DNA of 64,000 bases from Pediococcus inopinatus (GTDB lineage Bacteria; Bacillota; Bacilli; Lactobacillales; Lactobacillaceae): assembly GCF_002982135.1 (NCBI RefSeq), contig NZ_CP019981.1, positions 1,426,001-1,490,000 on the forward strand. Reading direction: 5' to 3'. Position numbers and translations under genes: made by a program. This document shows, piece by piece, positions 27,094 to 36,279 of the stretch. The notes under the pieces are model-generated. The model had not been told where the DNA came from, did no database searches, and was given only the letters and a program-made list of their open reading frames with translations. Every line of letters starts with the position of its first letter. The first letter of the stretch is position 1.

Positions 27094-27909
27094 TTAATAG
27101 TTGTCTATGACATCGCCGAGTGGGTCACCAGAATTATTGGCTCCCGTATCATTACTTGATCCACTGCCACTGTTACTTGATAAGTTCAAGTAAATTAAGG
27201 CGAATGAAACACCAATTGCACCTAAACCAATCAAAGTTAATGATGGAATTGTTGCCATTACAAAACCAATGGCAAAGAATGGCCATACTTCAGCAGTTGC
27301 CATCATGTTGATAACCATTGCATATCCAACGGCAACAACCATACCACCACCAATGGAAAGACCACCGGTTAACCATGAAGGCATTGCGTTCAATAATGCA
27401 CGAACAGGAGTAGCACCAACAGCTAAGATTAATGCTGCAGGGATAGCAATACGGATACCTTGTAAACAGATATCAATCCATTGCCACATGTCTAACTTAG
27501 CAAAACTACCTTCTTCAGCAGCTCTATCCATAATATGAACAATCATAGTTGAAATTGTCCGAACAAGAATTGTAAGTAACAATCCAGCAACAGCTAAAGG
27601 TACAGCAATGGCAATCGCAGAAGCAACTCCTGCTCTACCTTGGCCACCTAAAACTAAAATAATTGCAGAAGCAACACCAGCTAAAGCAGCATCGGGTGCA
27701 ACAGCAGCTCCAACGTTAGCCCAGCCTAAAGCGATCATTTGTAACGTACCACCTAAAATTAAGCATGGCATCAAATTTCCAGTAACTAAGCCGATCAACG
27801 TACATGAGATAACTGGTTGGTGAAATTGGAATTGATCCAAGATACCTTCCATACCAGCTAAGAACGCAATGAGAACGACTAAAATCATCTGAATAGCGTT
27901 TAAATTCAT
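27094..27909 (-). CDS. manY: Mannose PTS EIIC component
   Basis: The 271-residue EIIC subunit is highly hydrophobic, with LIGLVTGNLMPCLILGGTLQMIALGWANVGAAVAPDAALAG typical of the family (quoted in parts: GTLQMIALGWANVGAA). A short Ser/Gly/Asn-rich tail ends the protein. It lies 32 bases after manX and 19 before manZ. Confidence 0.94.
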   Translation of the reverse strand: MNLNAIQMILVVLIAFLAGMEGILDQFQFHQPVISCTLIGLVTGNLMPCLILGGTLQMIALGWANVGAAVAPDAALAGVASAIILVLGGQGRAGVASAIAIAVPLAVAGLLLTILVRTISTMIVHIMDRAAEEGSFAKLDMWQWIDICLQGIRIAIPAALILAVGATPVRALLNAMPSWLTGGLSIGGGMVVAVGYAMVINMMATAEVWPFFAIGFVMATIPSLTLIGLGAIGVSFALIYLNLSSNSGSGSSNDTGANNSGDPLGDVIDNY

Positions 27910-27941
27910 AACGATTAATCCTCCGTTTTCTTTATTTTAAA

Positions 27942-28913
27942 TTATTCTTGTTTTTGTAACTGAGTCTCTGCTTTTTTAAGAATTTCATCCATATTGTCTT
28001 TTGAGTCGGTTGGGACTTTACGAACATCGAATGTAATTCCATCAGCCTTCAATTTAGCAAATGTATCAATATCTTTTTGATCAAAAGCTAAAACCTTGTT
28101 AGGTTGAACTTTACCAACTGAATGTGACATAGAACCTACGTTGATAGTCTTCAGTGGAACGCCACCTTCAACGGCTCTAAGGGCATCTTGTGGTGTTTCA
28201 AAAAGCAATAATGCTCGTTGACCACCGAAATGCTTGTCATCCTTAGATAACTTGATCATCTGATCGATTGGCACAACATGTGCCTTCACACCTGAAGGAG
28301 CAGCCTGTTTGATCATGGTTGTCCGTAACTCATCTTTGGCAACACTGTCAGAAACAACAATAATTCGAGTTGGATTAGTAGCTTTTGACCAACCAGTTGC
28401 AACTTGTCCATGTAGTAAACGTGAATCAATTCGCGCCAAAACATATTCAAGCTTTCCAGGCTTACCAGCAGCAGCCCCTGTATTTGCAGGTTTTGCAGAT
28501 GCTTCTTTGACCTGTAATTCCTCTGGTCGAACCTTAACACCTTCAATGGCAGTCTCTTGGATATGAGCCGCGATATCACGTGCACTATCCATAGACATTC
28601 TTGAAGAATATGCCTCAATCAACATTGGTAAGTTCAAACCGGCAACAATCGCCCATTTGTCTTTGTGAGCTTCAAACAAGTTATTAACTTGATTAAATGG
28701 TGTTCCGCCCCAAAGATCAACTAAGAACAACACCTCATCTTGGTTCTTGAAAGTAGCAACAGCTGCTTCCAATTTTCCTTTAATGTCGTCAGGTCCTTCG
28801 CTGGGCTTTAATGTAACAGCTTTTACGTCTTCTTGATCTCCAAAGATCATTGATCCGGATTGCAAGATTCCGTTAGCGAATTCACCATGACTAGCAATGA
28901 TAATCCCTACCAT
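27942..28913 (-). CDS. manX: Mannose PTS EIIAB component (fused)
   Basis: The 323-residue soluble protein carries IIA (about 1-135, phosphorylated His in IIIASHGEFANGIL), an Ala/Lys/Pro/Gly-rich linker (about 136-160) and IIB (about 160-323, His in RIDSRLLHGQVATGW). It passes phosphate from HPr to the sugar. It heads the operon and is preceded by a clear sigma-54 promoter with a 120-base leader. Confidence 0.95.
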   Translation of the reverse strand: MVGIIIASHGEFANGILQSGSMIFGDQEDVKAVTLKPSEGPDDIKGKLEAAVATFKNQDEVLFLVDLWGGTPFNQVNNLFEAHKDKWAIVAGLNLPMLIEAYSSRMSMDSARDIAAHIQETAIEGVKVRPEELQVKEASAKPANTGAAAGKPGKLEYVLARIDSRLLHGQVATGWSKATNPTRIIVVSDSVAKDELRTTMIKQAAPSGVKAHVVPIDQMIKLSKDDKHFGGQRALLLFETPQDALRAVEGGVPLKTINVGSMSHSVGKVQPNKVLAFDQKDIDTFAKLKADGITFDVRKVPTDSKDNMDEILKKAETQLQKQE

Positions 28914-29037
28914 TTCTATACCTCCTATTATGATTGTTACAGTAAATAAAAATAAACAAATAATTTCTCAATCGCCTGTAACGAAATTTGATCCTTACAA
29001 GTACAAGACCATCTTTTTTGCACTCACTTATATATAA

Positions 29038-29052
29038 GCAAAAACCGTGCCA
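29038..29052 (-). promoter_or_regulatory. Sigma-54 (-24/-12) promoter of manXYZ
   Basis: Minus strand TGGCACggtttTTGC matches the RpoN consensus TGGCACnnnnnTTGC exactly. The LevR-type activator gene next door provides the expected ATPase. rpoN itself is not in the window. Confidence 0.93.
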
Positions 29053-29063
29053 AAGTACACTAA

Positions 29064-29078
29064 ATGAAAACGCCTACT
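29064..29078. promoter_or_regulatory. Possible cre (CcpA) site upstream of the sigma-54 promoter
   Basis: ATGAAAACGCCTACT matches the loose cre consensus WTGNAANCGNWNNCW with one mismatch. It lies just upstream of the -24 element. It also overlaps one arm of an AAAACGC/GCGTTTT dyad. Confidence 0.35.
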
Positions 29079-29092
29079 TTAAAGCGTTTTAA

Positions 29093-29142
29093 AATAACAC
29101 ACAAAGCTGATACAGTGTTGTGTATCAGCTTTGTGTGTTATT
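29093..29142. promoter_or_regulatory. Perfect 22-bp inverted repeat: LevR gene terminator and/or activator site
   Basis: Arms 29093-29114 and 29121-29142 are exactly complementary around a GTGTTG spacer; the arm core is CACAAAGCTGATACA. It lies 20 bases past the stop of the levR-type gene and 40-90 bp upstream of the -24 box. Either role is possible: terminator for the regulator gene or enhancer site for it. The T run after the stem is weak (TTATTTTAAAA), which favours a DNA-binding role. Confidence 0.6.
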
Positions 29143-29162
29143 TGTGAATCAATTTTGTGTAT

Positions 29163-32051
29163 TTAGTTAGTTAAACTGACCGTTTCATCTTTAACTTGCC
29201 AGCTTTCAAGGAGTTTCACAATGTAATAAACTTCTTCTGGTGGTAATTCAATTCTAATTCGGTGAAGATACATATCATCCACTGCCTTCACTGCTGAATA
29301 CCACTTAGAATTGACCATCTCTTTTAATTCTGCATCGCTGGCCGATATTTCACCATTCGTCAACGAGCGTTCGATGGCTCCTGCGATATGCATGATGAGA
29401 TTAATTTTGAACGGTTCGCTGAATTTTTTATTTGTATCAGCCTGAAGTTGATCAATGTACTGCCATAAAACATCGGTAATTTTATGTGGATTAATAAAAG
29501 TATAAAATTCATCCAAGTATTGTGCACAAACTTCTTTGGTTAGTTTCATATCCTGATGGCTATCAAAAGAACTGAGGGAATCGCGCTCTAACACTTTATC
29601 AAGGAACCGTTCGCCGCCACCTTCCAAAAGATTTTGTAGGGGCATGAATGGCACTTGAATGCCAGGATGCGTAACACCAGTTGTCGCAATAATTTGATAC
29701 TCCGTTTGGAGGCTGTGGATATGTTCATCCATATTAACTAAAGATATTGGAATTACCTTAATATCTTCAATTAAGTTTTCCACTAATAATTGGTCCAACA
29801 TCGATTGAATTTTCTTGGCCGTTCCTTCACCTGTTGAACAAATTGCCACAATTGCCTTTGGACGGACTGACGTTGAATTTGTTTCCTTTGAACTATTCGG
29901 CAATTCTTCTTTTTTCGTACTGGCATTCACACGAGAATAGCCACGGAATTCGCGGAGCTCTGAATAAATAGCTGCTAAATCCGTTTCAATAAAGGAAGCC
30001 TTTCGAGCTGCCTCCAAGACCATCGCCGTTGTGACCATATCAATGGTCTTAACCGGGATATGCGTTTCTTCCGTAATCTTGGTGCCAAAAGTACTTAACG
30101 ATCCCATATCAACAAGTAGTAAAACGCCATTACCTTCATCAGCACGATTAACACACTCCACAATATCCTTATAAGCCGTTTTAGGATTCATGTCTAGAGG
30201 CATATCAAACGATTGAATGGTGTTATCAGATAGTAATTGAGACACAACCTGAACCATGGATGTCGCCGTGCTGCTTCCATGTGCGGCCACCACAATACCA
30301 ACTTTCCCAGAGGTTGGTGCCACTTTTAGTGAAACAAGCAAGATTGCTAAATAATAGCTTTCAGATTCAGGAATCGGCACATTATAACGATTTTCCAACT
30401 GGGCCTTAATTTTTTGTGCCACCTTCATCTCGTCAGGATACTCTTCCACCATGGCAATCAAATCACGACTCATTGTTCGCATTGGTTTCCCAGACTGAAT
30501 TCTTTTAATGAAGGAACTAATATGCAAACTCATAGCATACAAGAAATTATCGCGAAAATTATAGTCTAAGATTTTTTCGATTTTAACTTGCGTTTCCTTG
30601 GTGAAATCAATGATATCTTGATTCACAATTTCTGCAAGTTTTGACTCACCGCGTGTATCATCTTCATCTGGCGAAAAAGTTTTTAAATGAAGATTAATAT
30701 CAGTCGTAATGAAATGATTGATATGCTCTTGGTCTAATCCTTGCTGACGAAGCAAAGTCGCCTTATCACCAATAATTTCATACAGATTATATGGCAATTC
30801 ATAACTATCATTTCGGTTCGTTAACACGTGGGTATCAGAATCCGGCTGAATGGTCATGTAAGGCTCTAATAACTTAGAAATTTCGCCTGAATCACGACGA
30901 TTAGCCGCAAGATGAACTAACCCATCCTTAATATTCGGTGGCAAGTCATCCACTGTAATCACAATTTCGTTTTCGTTTTCAATGCTATTTAAAAAACCAC
31001 GTGCGCAAACCAGTTGGATGTTTGATTTCAACTGACCAACGTTTCCGTAAGTCACACTACCTAAAAGCGACTGGACAACATCTTCTGTTAGCGTAATTTG
31101 CTTGTGAGTCCGATTGGCTTCAAGGCTTAACAGCACCTTTAACAATTCAACTCGTTCTTTTGCACTCCGTTTATTAAATGCAGGTAATTGGATGGTAATC
31201 GGAATTCGGCGAACGAAAGTTTTTAATAGAGAACTTTCTGGATCTTCCGTTGTTGCACAAACTAAACGCACATTAGCATGGTGAATCTTAGAAGTCTCAC
31301 CCAATTTGCTGTAGGTGCCGTGGTCCATGAAATAAAAGATCATTTCTTGGCCTTCGGGAGGTAACCGATGCACTTCATCCAAAAATAGCATCCCGTTATC
31401 AGCCTCTTGAATCAGCCCATCTTTCTCTTCGTCTGCACCCGTGAAAGCACCCTTTACGTACCCAAACAAATGTGACATTAACAGCTCTGGATTATGCGAA
31501 TAATCCGCACAATTAAAGGTAATTAGTTGATCGTCTTTTTTTATTAAATCCTGATTTTGAGCAAACTGAAACATGGCATTAGCAAAGTATGTTTTACCAG
31601 ATCCGGTCGGGCCAATCACGAGGGTATTCAAGCCACGTGGTGGATACAAAATTGCAGCCTTGGCCTGTTCAATCTGATTACGCATACTAGAGCTATTCCC
31701 AATCATGTGCTCAAAAACATCACTGATACCTGCTGATTTTTTTGGTTTTTCAGTGTGCTCTAAGCCACTATGAATACGGCGTTTGCCTGCCGAAAGTGGT
31801 GATGTAATTACTTCTTTTTCGGGCTCTTGAGCTGCGCCGCGACGACAATAACGAACTGGTCGTCCCGCCAATTTAGTTAGTTTTTCTTCACGGACCAGTT
31901 GATTCAATTCTTTGCTGACATTGGAGCGGATCAAATCTAACTCATCAGCCACTTGTTCTGTAGTAAAAGTTTCTGCACCGGTTAACTGATTTGTTTCATC
32001 CGGAGTTGTTTTTTCGACAATATATTGGTAAATCCGATCTTTTCTCTTCAT
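29163..32051 (-). CDS. LevR/ManR-type sigma-54-dependent PTS transcriptional activator
   Basis: The 962-residue regulator has an N-terminal helix-turn-helix (about 1-70), an AAA+ domain with Walker A (VIGPTGSGKTYFA) and the sigma-54-contact GAFTGA motif (GYVKGAFTGADEE), then PRD1, a mannose-type EIIA domain (IVVAAHGSSTATSMV), a galactitol-type EIIB domain (VAICSTGEGTAKKI) and C-terminal PRD2. Phosphorylation of PRD and EII domains by HPr and PTS proteins sets activity. It lies upstream of, and in the same direction as, its presumed target manXYZ. Confidence 0.93.
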   Translation of the reverse strand: MKRKDRIYQYIVEKTTPDETNQLTGAETFTTEQVADELDLIRSNVSKELNQLVREEKLTKLAGRPVRYCRRGAAQEPEKEVITSPLSAGKRRIHSGLEHTEKPKKSAGISDVFEHMIGNSSSMRNQIEQAKAAILYPPRGLNTLVIGPTGSGKTYFANAMFQFAQNQDLIKKDDQLITFNCADYSHNPELLMSHLFGYVKGAFTGADEEKDGLIQEADNGMLFLDEVHRLPPEGQEMIFYFMDHGTYSKLGETSKIHHANVRLVCATTEDPESSLLKTFVRRIPITIQLPAFNKRSAKERVELLKVLLSLEANRTHKQITLTEDVVQSLLGSVTYGNVGQLKSNIQLVCARGFLNSIENENEIVITVDDLPPNIKDGLVHLAANRRDSGEISKLLEPYMTIQPDSDTHVLTNRNDSYELPYNLYEIIGDKATLLRQQGLDQEHINHFITTDINLHLKTFSPDEDDTRGESKLAEIVNQDIIDFTKETQVKIEKILDYNFRDNFLYAMSLHISSFIKRIQSGKPMRTMSRDLIAMVEEYPDEMKVAQKIKAQLENRYNVPIPESESYYLAILLVSLKVAPTSGKVGIVVAAHGSSTATSMVQVVSQLLSDNTIQSFDMPLDMNPKTAYKDIVECVNRADEGNGVLLLVDMGSLSTFGTKITEETHIPVKTIDMVTTAMVLEAARKASFIETDLAAIYSELREFRGYSRVNASTKKEELPNSSKETNSTSVRPKAIVAICSTGEGTAKKIQSMLDQLLVENLIEDIKVIPISLVNMDEHIHSLQTEYQIIATTGVTHPGIQVPFMPLQNLLEGGGERFLDKVLERDSLSSFDSHQDMKLTKEVCAQYLDEFYTFINPHKITDVLWQYIDQLQADTNKKFSEPFKINLIMHIAGAIERSLTNGEISASDAELKEMVNSKWYSAVKAVDDMYLHRIRIELPPEEVYYIVKLLESWQVKDETVSLTN

Positions 32052-32313
32052 ATTAGTTGTTCCTCAGTTTTGTGCGTTCATTTTTGATACACTTAATAAT
32101 ACAGTATCATTTTAGCACACCGGGTTAATTAATACAGAATTTAATCCTTAGTAGCTCGCCATCCTTGATGCTTTGGCTTTTAAAGCAGGCTTGGTTATTG
32201 AATACATTATCTAAACGCCCATTGTGTATCATCTGATTAAACAAAAAAGTCCATGGATTTGCACTAGGCCCTGTCAAGTTGACAGATGAAATAATATAAA
32301 TTTAAGTTTGTTT

Positions 32314-33207
32314 CTAAATGGCTTCATTCCAGTATTCATCTGGAGTGAGGCCATTTCTTATTGCTGAACGGTTATGGTGGTTAAAATAATATATTCCATC
32401 TTCTACAAGTTTTACTAGTTCTTCATAAGTTTTTGCCAACGGATGGCGAGCCATCCAACGAAGTTTAAATTCATTCCACCAACGTTCCATCGGAGCGTTG
32501 TCGTATGGAGTGCCTGGTCTTGACATGCTACGTGTCACGTTATAACGAGCCAAATAATTATTGAAAGCTCCAGAAGTATAAGCAGATCCTCGATCTGTGT
32601 GAATTAATGGATGAGCATTACTAAATTGATTGAAAGCTCGCTGAAATACTTGAATTTCGGCTGCACTAGTCTCCGTCAGGCTTAGATTGTAGGCTAACAG
32701 TTTTCGCCCGTATAAATCTAAGACACCACTTAAACGTACCTTGTGCTCACCATTTACACCGTAGGTTAATTCAGTTGAGTCTGATAACCAAACTTGATTA
32801 GGTGCCGTAACTTTGAAGCTTTGATTTAAAGTGTTATCCAGGATATATTGATCAGACTGTTTAACCCGATTATGTTTCTTAACCTTGATTTCACAGCGTA
32901 ATCCGAGTTCACGCATAATTCGTTTCACTTGTTTAAGTGTCACAGCAAAAGTGACTTGGTTATCTTTTTCTAGGTTAGTAAGAAGATTCCCAGCTCCTAT
33001 TCCTTGAAAATGAAAATCAAACCAGTATTGGACACGCTCCTTAAGTACTTTATCTTGTCTTTCCCAAGATGTTATTTGGCGATTAATTCCTTTGTAATAA
33101 GCTTGACGGCTTACGCCGACAACTTTAAGTAGTTTGGTGACCGCTCCTTGTTTCCCCTGACTGACTTCACTTATGGCCTGATATGCCAGTCGATGCTGTT
33201 TATTCAC
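32314..33207 (-). CDS. IS3-family transposase OrfB (integrase core)
   Basis: The 297-residue frame holds the DDE catalytic core: D in WLSDSTELTYG, D in PLIHTDRGSAYTS and E in APMERWWNEFKLRW. The N-terminal part has the HTH_21-like SRQAYYKGINR. It starts GTG, overlapping the orfA stop, and lies in the -1 frame relative to orfA, so the working transposase is most likely the OrfAB fusion. Confidence 0.92.
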   Translation of the reverse strand: MNKQHRLAYQAISEVSQGKQGAVTKLLKVVGVSRQAYYKGINRQITSWERQDKVLKERVQYWFDFHFQGIGAGNLLTNLEKDNQVTFAVTLKQVKRIMRELGLRCEIKVKKHNRVKQSDQYILDNTLNQSFKVTAPNQVWLSDSTELTYGVNGEHKVRLSGVLDLYGRKLLAYNLSLTETSAAEIQVFQRAFNQFSNAHPLIHTDRGSAYTSGAFNNYLARYNVTRSMSRPGTPYDNAPMERWWNEFKLRWMARHPLAKTYEELVKLVEDGIYYFNHHNRSAIRNGLTPDEYWNEAI

Positions 33208-33878
33208 TCCCTGCGCTGAATTTCTTGAAATTTTTTTATGAAGGCTTCCATAAGTTCTTTATCTTTCAACTCTGATTCTAGTTGTCGGATTCGCAAATTA
33301 GCTTTTTCTAAATCAGTTAGTTCACTTAGTTGTTTATGATGTCCACGATTATCAATCAGAGCTTCATAGCCAGCTTGTTTTGTTTTAAGTACCCATGAGC
33401 GTGCTTGCTGATAAGAAACAGCGAAATGTTCGGCTGCTTCAGCATAACTATGTTTGTGTCTTGTCACATATTCGACAACCTCAATACGTTCCTTAAAGTT
33501 GGTTTTACGACTCATAATAGGGACCTGCTTTCTAAACGGCGAGGCCGTTATTTGTTTATCCCTATTATACCTGGAAACCCAATTGAGTATCTGAGTCGTT
33601 GATCGTAATCCATACTTTATAGCTATTTCACGATACGTGCCTTCACCATTCAAAAAATCACTAATGGCTTCCCGTTTTAACTCCTTAGAGTAATGCTTGT
33701 TATGATGGGCTTCGGAAAGCTCTTCGGTCCCGCCACTTTGATACTTTACTTGCCAATCTTTCACAGTTTGGGTTGCAACCTTATTGTGTTTGGCAAAGTT
33801 ACCTAAAGATAAGTTTGACTGTTTAAATTCCGTCAATATCGCTAATTTTTCAGCCGCTGTATATTTAGATCTAGGCAT
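33204..33878 (-). CDS. IS3-family transposase OrfA (two HTH domains)
   Basis: The 224-residue protein has helix-turn-helix units near residues 10-50 and 120-165 and a C-terminal Leu/Glu-rich coiled coil (LEKANLRIRQLESELKDKEL). Near its end the minus strand reads AT AAAAAAA T (plus 33231-33237), a canonical A_AAA_AAA slippery heptamer in the correct phase for -1 frameshifting into orfB. GGAGGG precedes the ATG. Confidence 0.92.
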   Translation of the reverse strand: MPRSKYTAAEKLAILTEFKQSNLSLGNFAKHNKVATQTVKDWQVKYQSGGTEELSEAHHNKHYSKELKREAISDFLNGEGTYREIAIKYGLRSTTQILNWVSRYNRDKQITASPFRKQVPIMSRKTNFKERIEVVEYVTRHKHSYAEAAEHFAVSYQQARSWVLKTKQAGYEALIDNRGHHKQLSELTDLEKANLRIRQLESELKDKELMEAFIKKFQEIQRRE

Positions 33879-33982
33879 AGAAAAATCCCTCCATGATAAT
33901 CAGATGAATTATATTATTTCATCTGACAACCATAAAGGGATTATTGCAATTCTCAAAAATGAGAACTCATGAACTTTATTTT

Positions 33983-33996
33983 ATGCACCCAAGAAG
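33983..33996. other. attL core
   Basis: ATGCACCCAAGAAG is repeated exactly at 47312-47325 over the acceptor end of tRNA-Leu. It marks the host-proximal left end of the island, 34 bp from the IS3 element. Confidence 0.85.
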
Positions 33997-34054
33997 GGTT
34001 GATCATAATCAGTTTAGAATGCCTATGTACAGGCGTTTATAGCACATACGATAA

Positions 34055-34080
34055 TTTTTGACTATCCTTTTGACTGTCCC
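34055..34080 (+). repeat. Integrase arm-type direct repeats near attL
   Basis: TTTTTGACTATCC (34055-34067) is followed directly by TTTTGACTGTCCC (34068-34080). The same motif occurs twice near attR (47191-47213), so these are probable arm-binding sites of the integrase. Confidence 0.65.
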
Positions 34081-34107
34081 CTAAAAATATACTGACCGAG
34101 GTAAGCA

Positions 34108-34138
34108 CCCACTAGCTAGAATCTAGTGGGATTTTTTT
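34108..34138 (+). terminator. Plus-strand terminator at the left end of the island
   Basis: CCCACTAG, loop CTAGAAT, CTAGTGGG, then A and T7. No plus-strand gene precedes it in the integrated state. The rest of the 34017-34420 stretch has no gene; it also holds a GGTGGTA-TCTC-TACCACC hairpin (about 34147-34164) and is otherwise A/T-rich. Confidence 0.85.
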
Positions 34139-34420
34139 ATGTATGTGGTGGTATCTCTACCACCAATATCAATTAAAGGTGAAGCCTAAAATTGGAATAA
34201 ATGAACATTTCAAAGTTGCAAAATAAATATCGCTTAAAAGCGAAAAATACAGAAATGATGATACCAACTATTGTTAGTTACGATCTACCCTATATTTTTA
34301 GTCTACAATCGCATTAATTACCGTCAAGATTGCTCTCACAGTAAACCGACCTACAAATAACGTTCTCCCACAGAATTTTTATTTGTACCTATATTATATC
34401 ATCTAATAGACATATTTTCA

Positions 34421-34711
34421 TTAATTGTCATTTATCTTTCCTCTTAATTGTTGGATCATAGAAACCACTTGGTATGGTGTTTCTTTCATATCTGTATCAC
34501 GATTGCTATACCAAAATTGAACCAATAGAGACACAGCAAAGTTAAACTGTGGATATGTTTCCAATTGCTCTACTGTATGTGTACTGTCCACGGCGTTTTG
34601 AATATACGCTACTGCTGTATCTATATATGTTTGAATTAAAGCACCATCATCTGTTAAATCAATTCTTAAACTTCTTTCGATATCCTGAACTGTTACACTC
34701 AAAAAAATCAC
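34421..34711 (-). CDS. Phage head-tail connector (gp6-like)
   Basis: The 96-residue protein matches the small DNA-packaging/connector family that binds the portal ring: SVTVQDIERSLRIDLTDDGALIQTYIDTAVAYI and a later LLVQFWYSNRD segment. It is the last gene of the structural module. The frame starts at GTG; a TTG three codons on (after AGGAAG) is an equally good start. It would close the head and form the surface to which a tail attaches. Confidence 0.75.
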   Translation of the reverse strand: MIFLSVTVQDIERSLRIDLTDDGALIQTYIDTAVAYIQNAVDSTHTVEQLETYPQFNFAVSLLVQFWYSNRDTDMKETPYQVVSMIQQLRGKINDN

Positions 34712-34767
34712 TTCCTGTTTTTATAAAATTTATATTATATGTATAGGCGGTTGCCCGCCTGATTAAA

Positions 34768-36279
34768 TTATTTAGCTGGTGTAGCTGCGCTTGCTGGTGC
34801 TAAGGCAAGATATACCATGGCTTTATCATCAATAACAGAGTAGCAGTTACGGACTACTACAGCCAAGCCTTGTGAATAGCTGTCAAATTGTTGCCAGTTA
34901 GTAGTTACTTGGTTACGTTTGAAGATTGCAAGGTATTGTGACAAGTCACCCACAAATAATGGAAAACTGCCGTCTGTCTCATCTGGTAATAAGGTACTTG
35001 GTACTACCACGATTGGAGCACCTAACAATGCAGAACCTGTAGGAGCTGTGGGGTCAGTTTGTAGCATGTAACGCCCTTCACTATCCTTCAATTGGTCAAG
35101 GTAGTTATAACCGCCTTGGTTGGTAATAATAATCTTATTTAAAGCGGGGTCTAAATCAACGTTAAAGGCTTTCTTGATTCCGTCAACACTAGTAATGGCT
35201 GACTTGGTAGCTTTCTTTAGTAATGCCACAATATTGCTGTTATCAGTGTTATTAACTAGCTTTTGTAATTGTGCCTGAACTTCGTTTACGATTGGTACCT
35301 CTGAATCGTCTACAATTTCTTGAGATAAATAGATCTTGCCTGCTCGTGTTGCAACCTTAAAATTAACACCAGTAATGCCAGCGTCAACGTCTGCAATAGT
35401 AGCTAGCTCGTCTTTAGTTGCTAAAATAGCATTTGAGTTAGTAGAAATAGGATAAACACCTGATGGAGCTGAAACAGTCTTAACAGTTGCGAAGCGCCCT
35501 AAATTAGCGTCATTTTGCTTATATTCAAAAATTGGCGTAACTACTTCACTAGGAACAACAGCAGTGTTGCCTTCGGTTGTTAAGCCGTCCCGTTGCTCGC
35601 CCTCACTTCGGATATAGTTCTCAAATGATCGTGTTTCTGTTTTTTCTTTTGTATTATCAATAATAGTTTTTTCCATGTTTGTATTCTCCTCTTTTGTTTG
35701 GTTCATAAATTTTTCATAGCTACGTGAATCTACTGCAACACTTGTAGAATCGTAAGCAGGTACTGCTACCACACTCACATCAAACAGGGACTTAACACTA
35801 TTAATTGTGCGTGTAACGTTGCCTGAATCGTCTTTCGTGAATGTGTCGCCATCTTGTGCAACTGCAAAGCTAAAACTAGCACTATCCACATTGCCACTTG
35901 ATACTTCTTCATAAACGTCATTAGCAAAGCTTGTGTTAGGCAAGGTAGCGTCAAAATGAAGTCCTTTATCATCTACCGCTAGCTTTAAAGTACCGGCCTT
36001 AACGCTAGCTAAAACTTGGCTGTAATCATGGTTAGCTAACATTAAAACGTTACTCAAGTCCACACCGTCAAATGCCTTAGGGCTAACCACCTCTGTGAAG
36101 CCGCCTAAGTCTTTGCTAGGGCTGTTAAATACGACTGCATAACCGCTTAAGGTTTTACCTTTGCTATCGTTGTCATTGGTATCTGTATCAGTGTTATCTG
36201 TGGACGTATCAGCTGTTTCATTGTCTGTTGGTTCGTCTGCTCTTAACTCTGCTTTAGTTGTGAATCTTTTTTCTTTCAA
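34768..36279 (-). CDS. Fused prohead protease and major capsid protein (HK97 type)
   Basis: The 503-residue protein joins a U35-type prohead protease (about 1-185) to an HK97-fold capsid protein (about 215-500). Protease His is likely that of MLANHDYSQVLAS and Ser that of DSASFSFAV. An Asp/Thr-rich insert (ETADTSTDNTDTDTNDND) follows the first residues. The acidic Lys/Glu/Asn-rich linker (about 190-215) should hold the cleavage site that frees the mature capsid. Its stop is followed by the connector gene; the start overlaps the portal gene by 4 bases. Confidence 0.88.
   Translation of the reverse strand: MKEKRFTTKAELRADEPTDNETADTSTDNTDTDTNDNDSKGKTLSGYAVVFNSPSKDLGGFTEVVSPKAFDGVDLSNVLMLANHDYSQVLASVKAGTLKLAVDDKGLHFDATLPNTSFANDVYEEVSSGNVDSASFSFAVAQDGDTFTKDDSGNVTRTINSVKSLFDVSVVAVPAYDSTSVAVDSRSYEKFMNQTKEENTNMEKTIIDNTKEKTETRSFENYIRSEGEQRDGLTTEGNTAVVPSEVVTPIFEYKQNDANLGRFATVKTVSAPSGVYPISTNSNAILATKDELATIADVDAGITGVNFKVATRAGKIYLSQEIVDDSEVPIVNEVQAQLQKLVNNTDNSNIVALLKKATKSAITSVDGIKKAFNVDLDPALNKIIITNQGGYNYLDQLKDSEGRYMLQTDPTAPTGSALLGAPIVVVPSTLLPDETDGSFPLFVGDLSQYLAIFKRNQVTTNWQQFDSYSQGLAVVVRNCYSVIDDKAMVYLALAPASAATPAK

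Larger units (their letters stand above)
32260..33948 (-). mobile_element. IS3-family insertion sequence (IS150 group), complete
   Basis: The 1689-bp element has imperfect terminal inverted repeats of about 40 bp: the left end starts TGCACTAGGCCCTGTCAAG and the right end, read inward, starts TGCAATAATCCCTTTATGG; both continue into TTGWCAGATGAAATAATATAA. Both ends start TG. The flanking bases are ATT on each side (32257-32259 and 33949-33951), a 3-bp target duplication as usual for IS3 elements. It carries orfA and orfB with a frameshift site. Confidence 0.88.

Noticed and set aside
32052..32259. Possible gene remnant between the LevR-type gene and the IS element
   Set aside because: Short, A/T-rich, stops in all frames, and no recognisable protein fragment; it probably holds the regulator's promoter.
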